Assembly: GCF_014656375.1 (NCBI RefSeq) | Contig: NZ_BNCH01000006.1 | Location: 1 to 64,000, forward strand | Reading direction: 5' to 3' | DNA from: Aliiroseovarius zhejiangensis | GTDB taxonomy: Bacteria; Pseudomonadota; Alphaproteobacteria; Rhodobacterales; Rhodobacteraceae | Length of the DNA stretch: 64,000 nucleotides | In this document: piece by piece, positions 63,949 through 64,000 of the stretch | How positions within the stretch are numbered: position 1 is the first letter of the stretch | Layout: every line of letters starts with the position of its first letter | Position numbers and translations under genes: made by a program | The notes under the pieces: generated by a model | What the model saw: only the letters and a program-made list of their open reading frames with translations | What the model was told of the DNA's origin: nothing | Database searches by the model: none

Positions 63949-64000
63949 ATGACCAAAAAACCACAACCAGCGAGGCGGCGCTTTCGCCTATCCTTCCCGG
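63949..64000 (+). CDS. Start of a divergent gene, cut by the window end
   Basis: An ATG at 63949 opens a frame that stays open to the window end and reads MTKKPQPARRRFRLSFP, a basic N-terminus like those of membrane-fusion or efflux proteins before their first membrane segment. GTGAG precedes it. Divergence from the TolC-like gene suggests an efflux partner, but seventeen residues are too few to say. Confidence 0.35.
   Translation, partial: MTKKPQPARRRFRLSFP

Noticed and set aside
1-64000. CRISPR arrays, rRNA or tRNA genes, prophage
   Set aside because: I saw no regularly spaced repeats, no RNA gene signatures and no phage structural genes.

Overview
The window looks like chromosomal DNA of a Roseobacter-type alphaproteobacterium (Rhodobacterales). 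The basis is the GC-rich codon use and a gene set typical of that group: a canonical bhcRABCD cluster, a PuuD-type urate hydroxylase, a PDH operon with a lipoyl domain on E3, a clade I nos operon and a Wzx/Wzy-style exopolysaccharide locus. The species call is inference; no rRNA or tRNA gene is visible.

Layout. 1-350: insertion-sequence debris (IS3-type transposase tail and IS-like tandem end repeats). 436-7369: an SDR, then purine-ring catabolism: urate hydroxylase PuuD, a LysR regulator, 5-hydroxyisourate hydrolase, a PuuE/OHCU-decarboxylase fusion, ureidoglycolate lyase and an NCS2 purine permease. 7582-13291: aceE-aceF-lpd, closed by a strong terminator. 13414-16701: TauE/SafE permease, a VOC protein, an AmiS/UreI-like urea channel and a second NCS2 permease with an apparent one-base frameshift. 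16788-19064: malic enzyme MaeB. 19223-24582: the beta-hydroxyaspartate cycle operon bhcABCD with divergent bhcR. 24593-25426: ureidoglycine aminohydrolase.

These parts form a plausible metabolic unit. Ureide breakdown gives glyoxylate, urea and ammonia. The BHC cycle turns two glyoxylate into oxaloacetate. MaeB and PDH can then carry C4 carbon to pyruvate and acetyl-CoA. The urea channel and the permeases handle transport. The allantoate-cleaving step (AllC or allantoicase) is not in the window.

25544-37637 is an accessory surface-glycan or secreted-product island: an RTX-repeat sulfatase, a LamG-like protein, a 479-residue protein of unknown function, an alpha/beta-hydrolase-like protein, a methyltransferase, and five glycosyltransferase-like proteins including a GT90 and a glycosyltransferase-methyltransferase fusion. 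37877-43473 is tamAB. 43480-52449 is the nitrous oxide reductase operon (a small Cys-rich protein, then nosRZDFYLX) behind an FNR/NnrR-like box.

52730-62272 is an exopolysaccharide locus: PssE/PssD-like pair, GT2, tyrosine kinase, Wzz, AAA ATPase, and on the opposite strand ExoY-like transferase, Wza-like exporter and a beta-barrel. A rhomboid protease gene is embedded in it. The window ends with a TolC/NodT-family lipoprotein and the first bases of a divergent gene.
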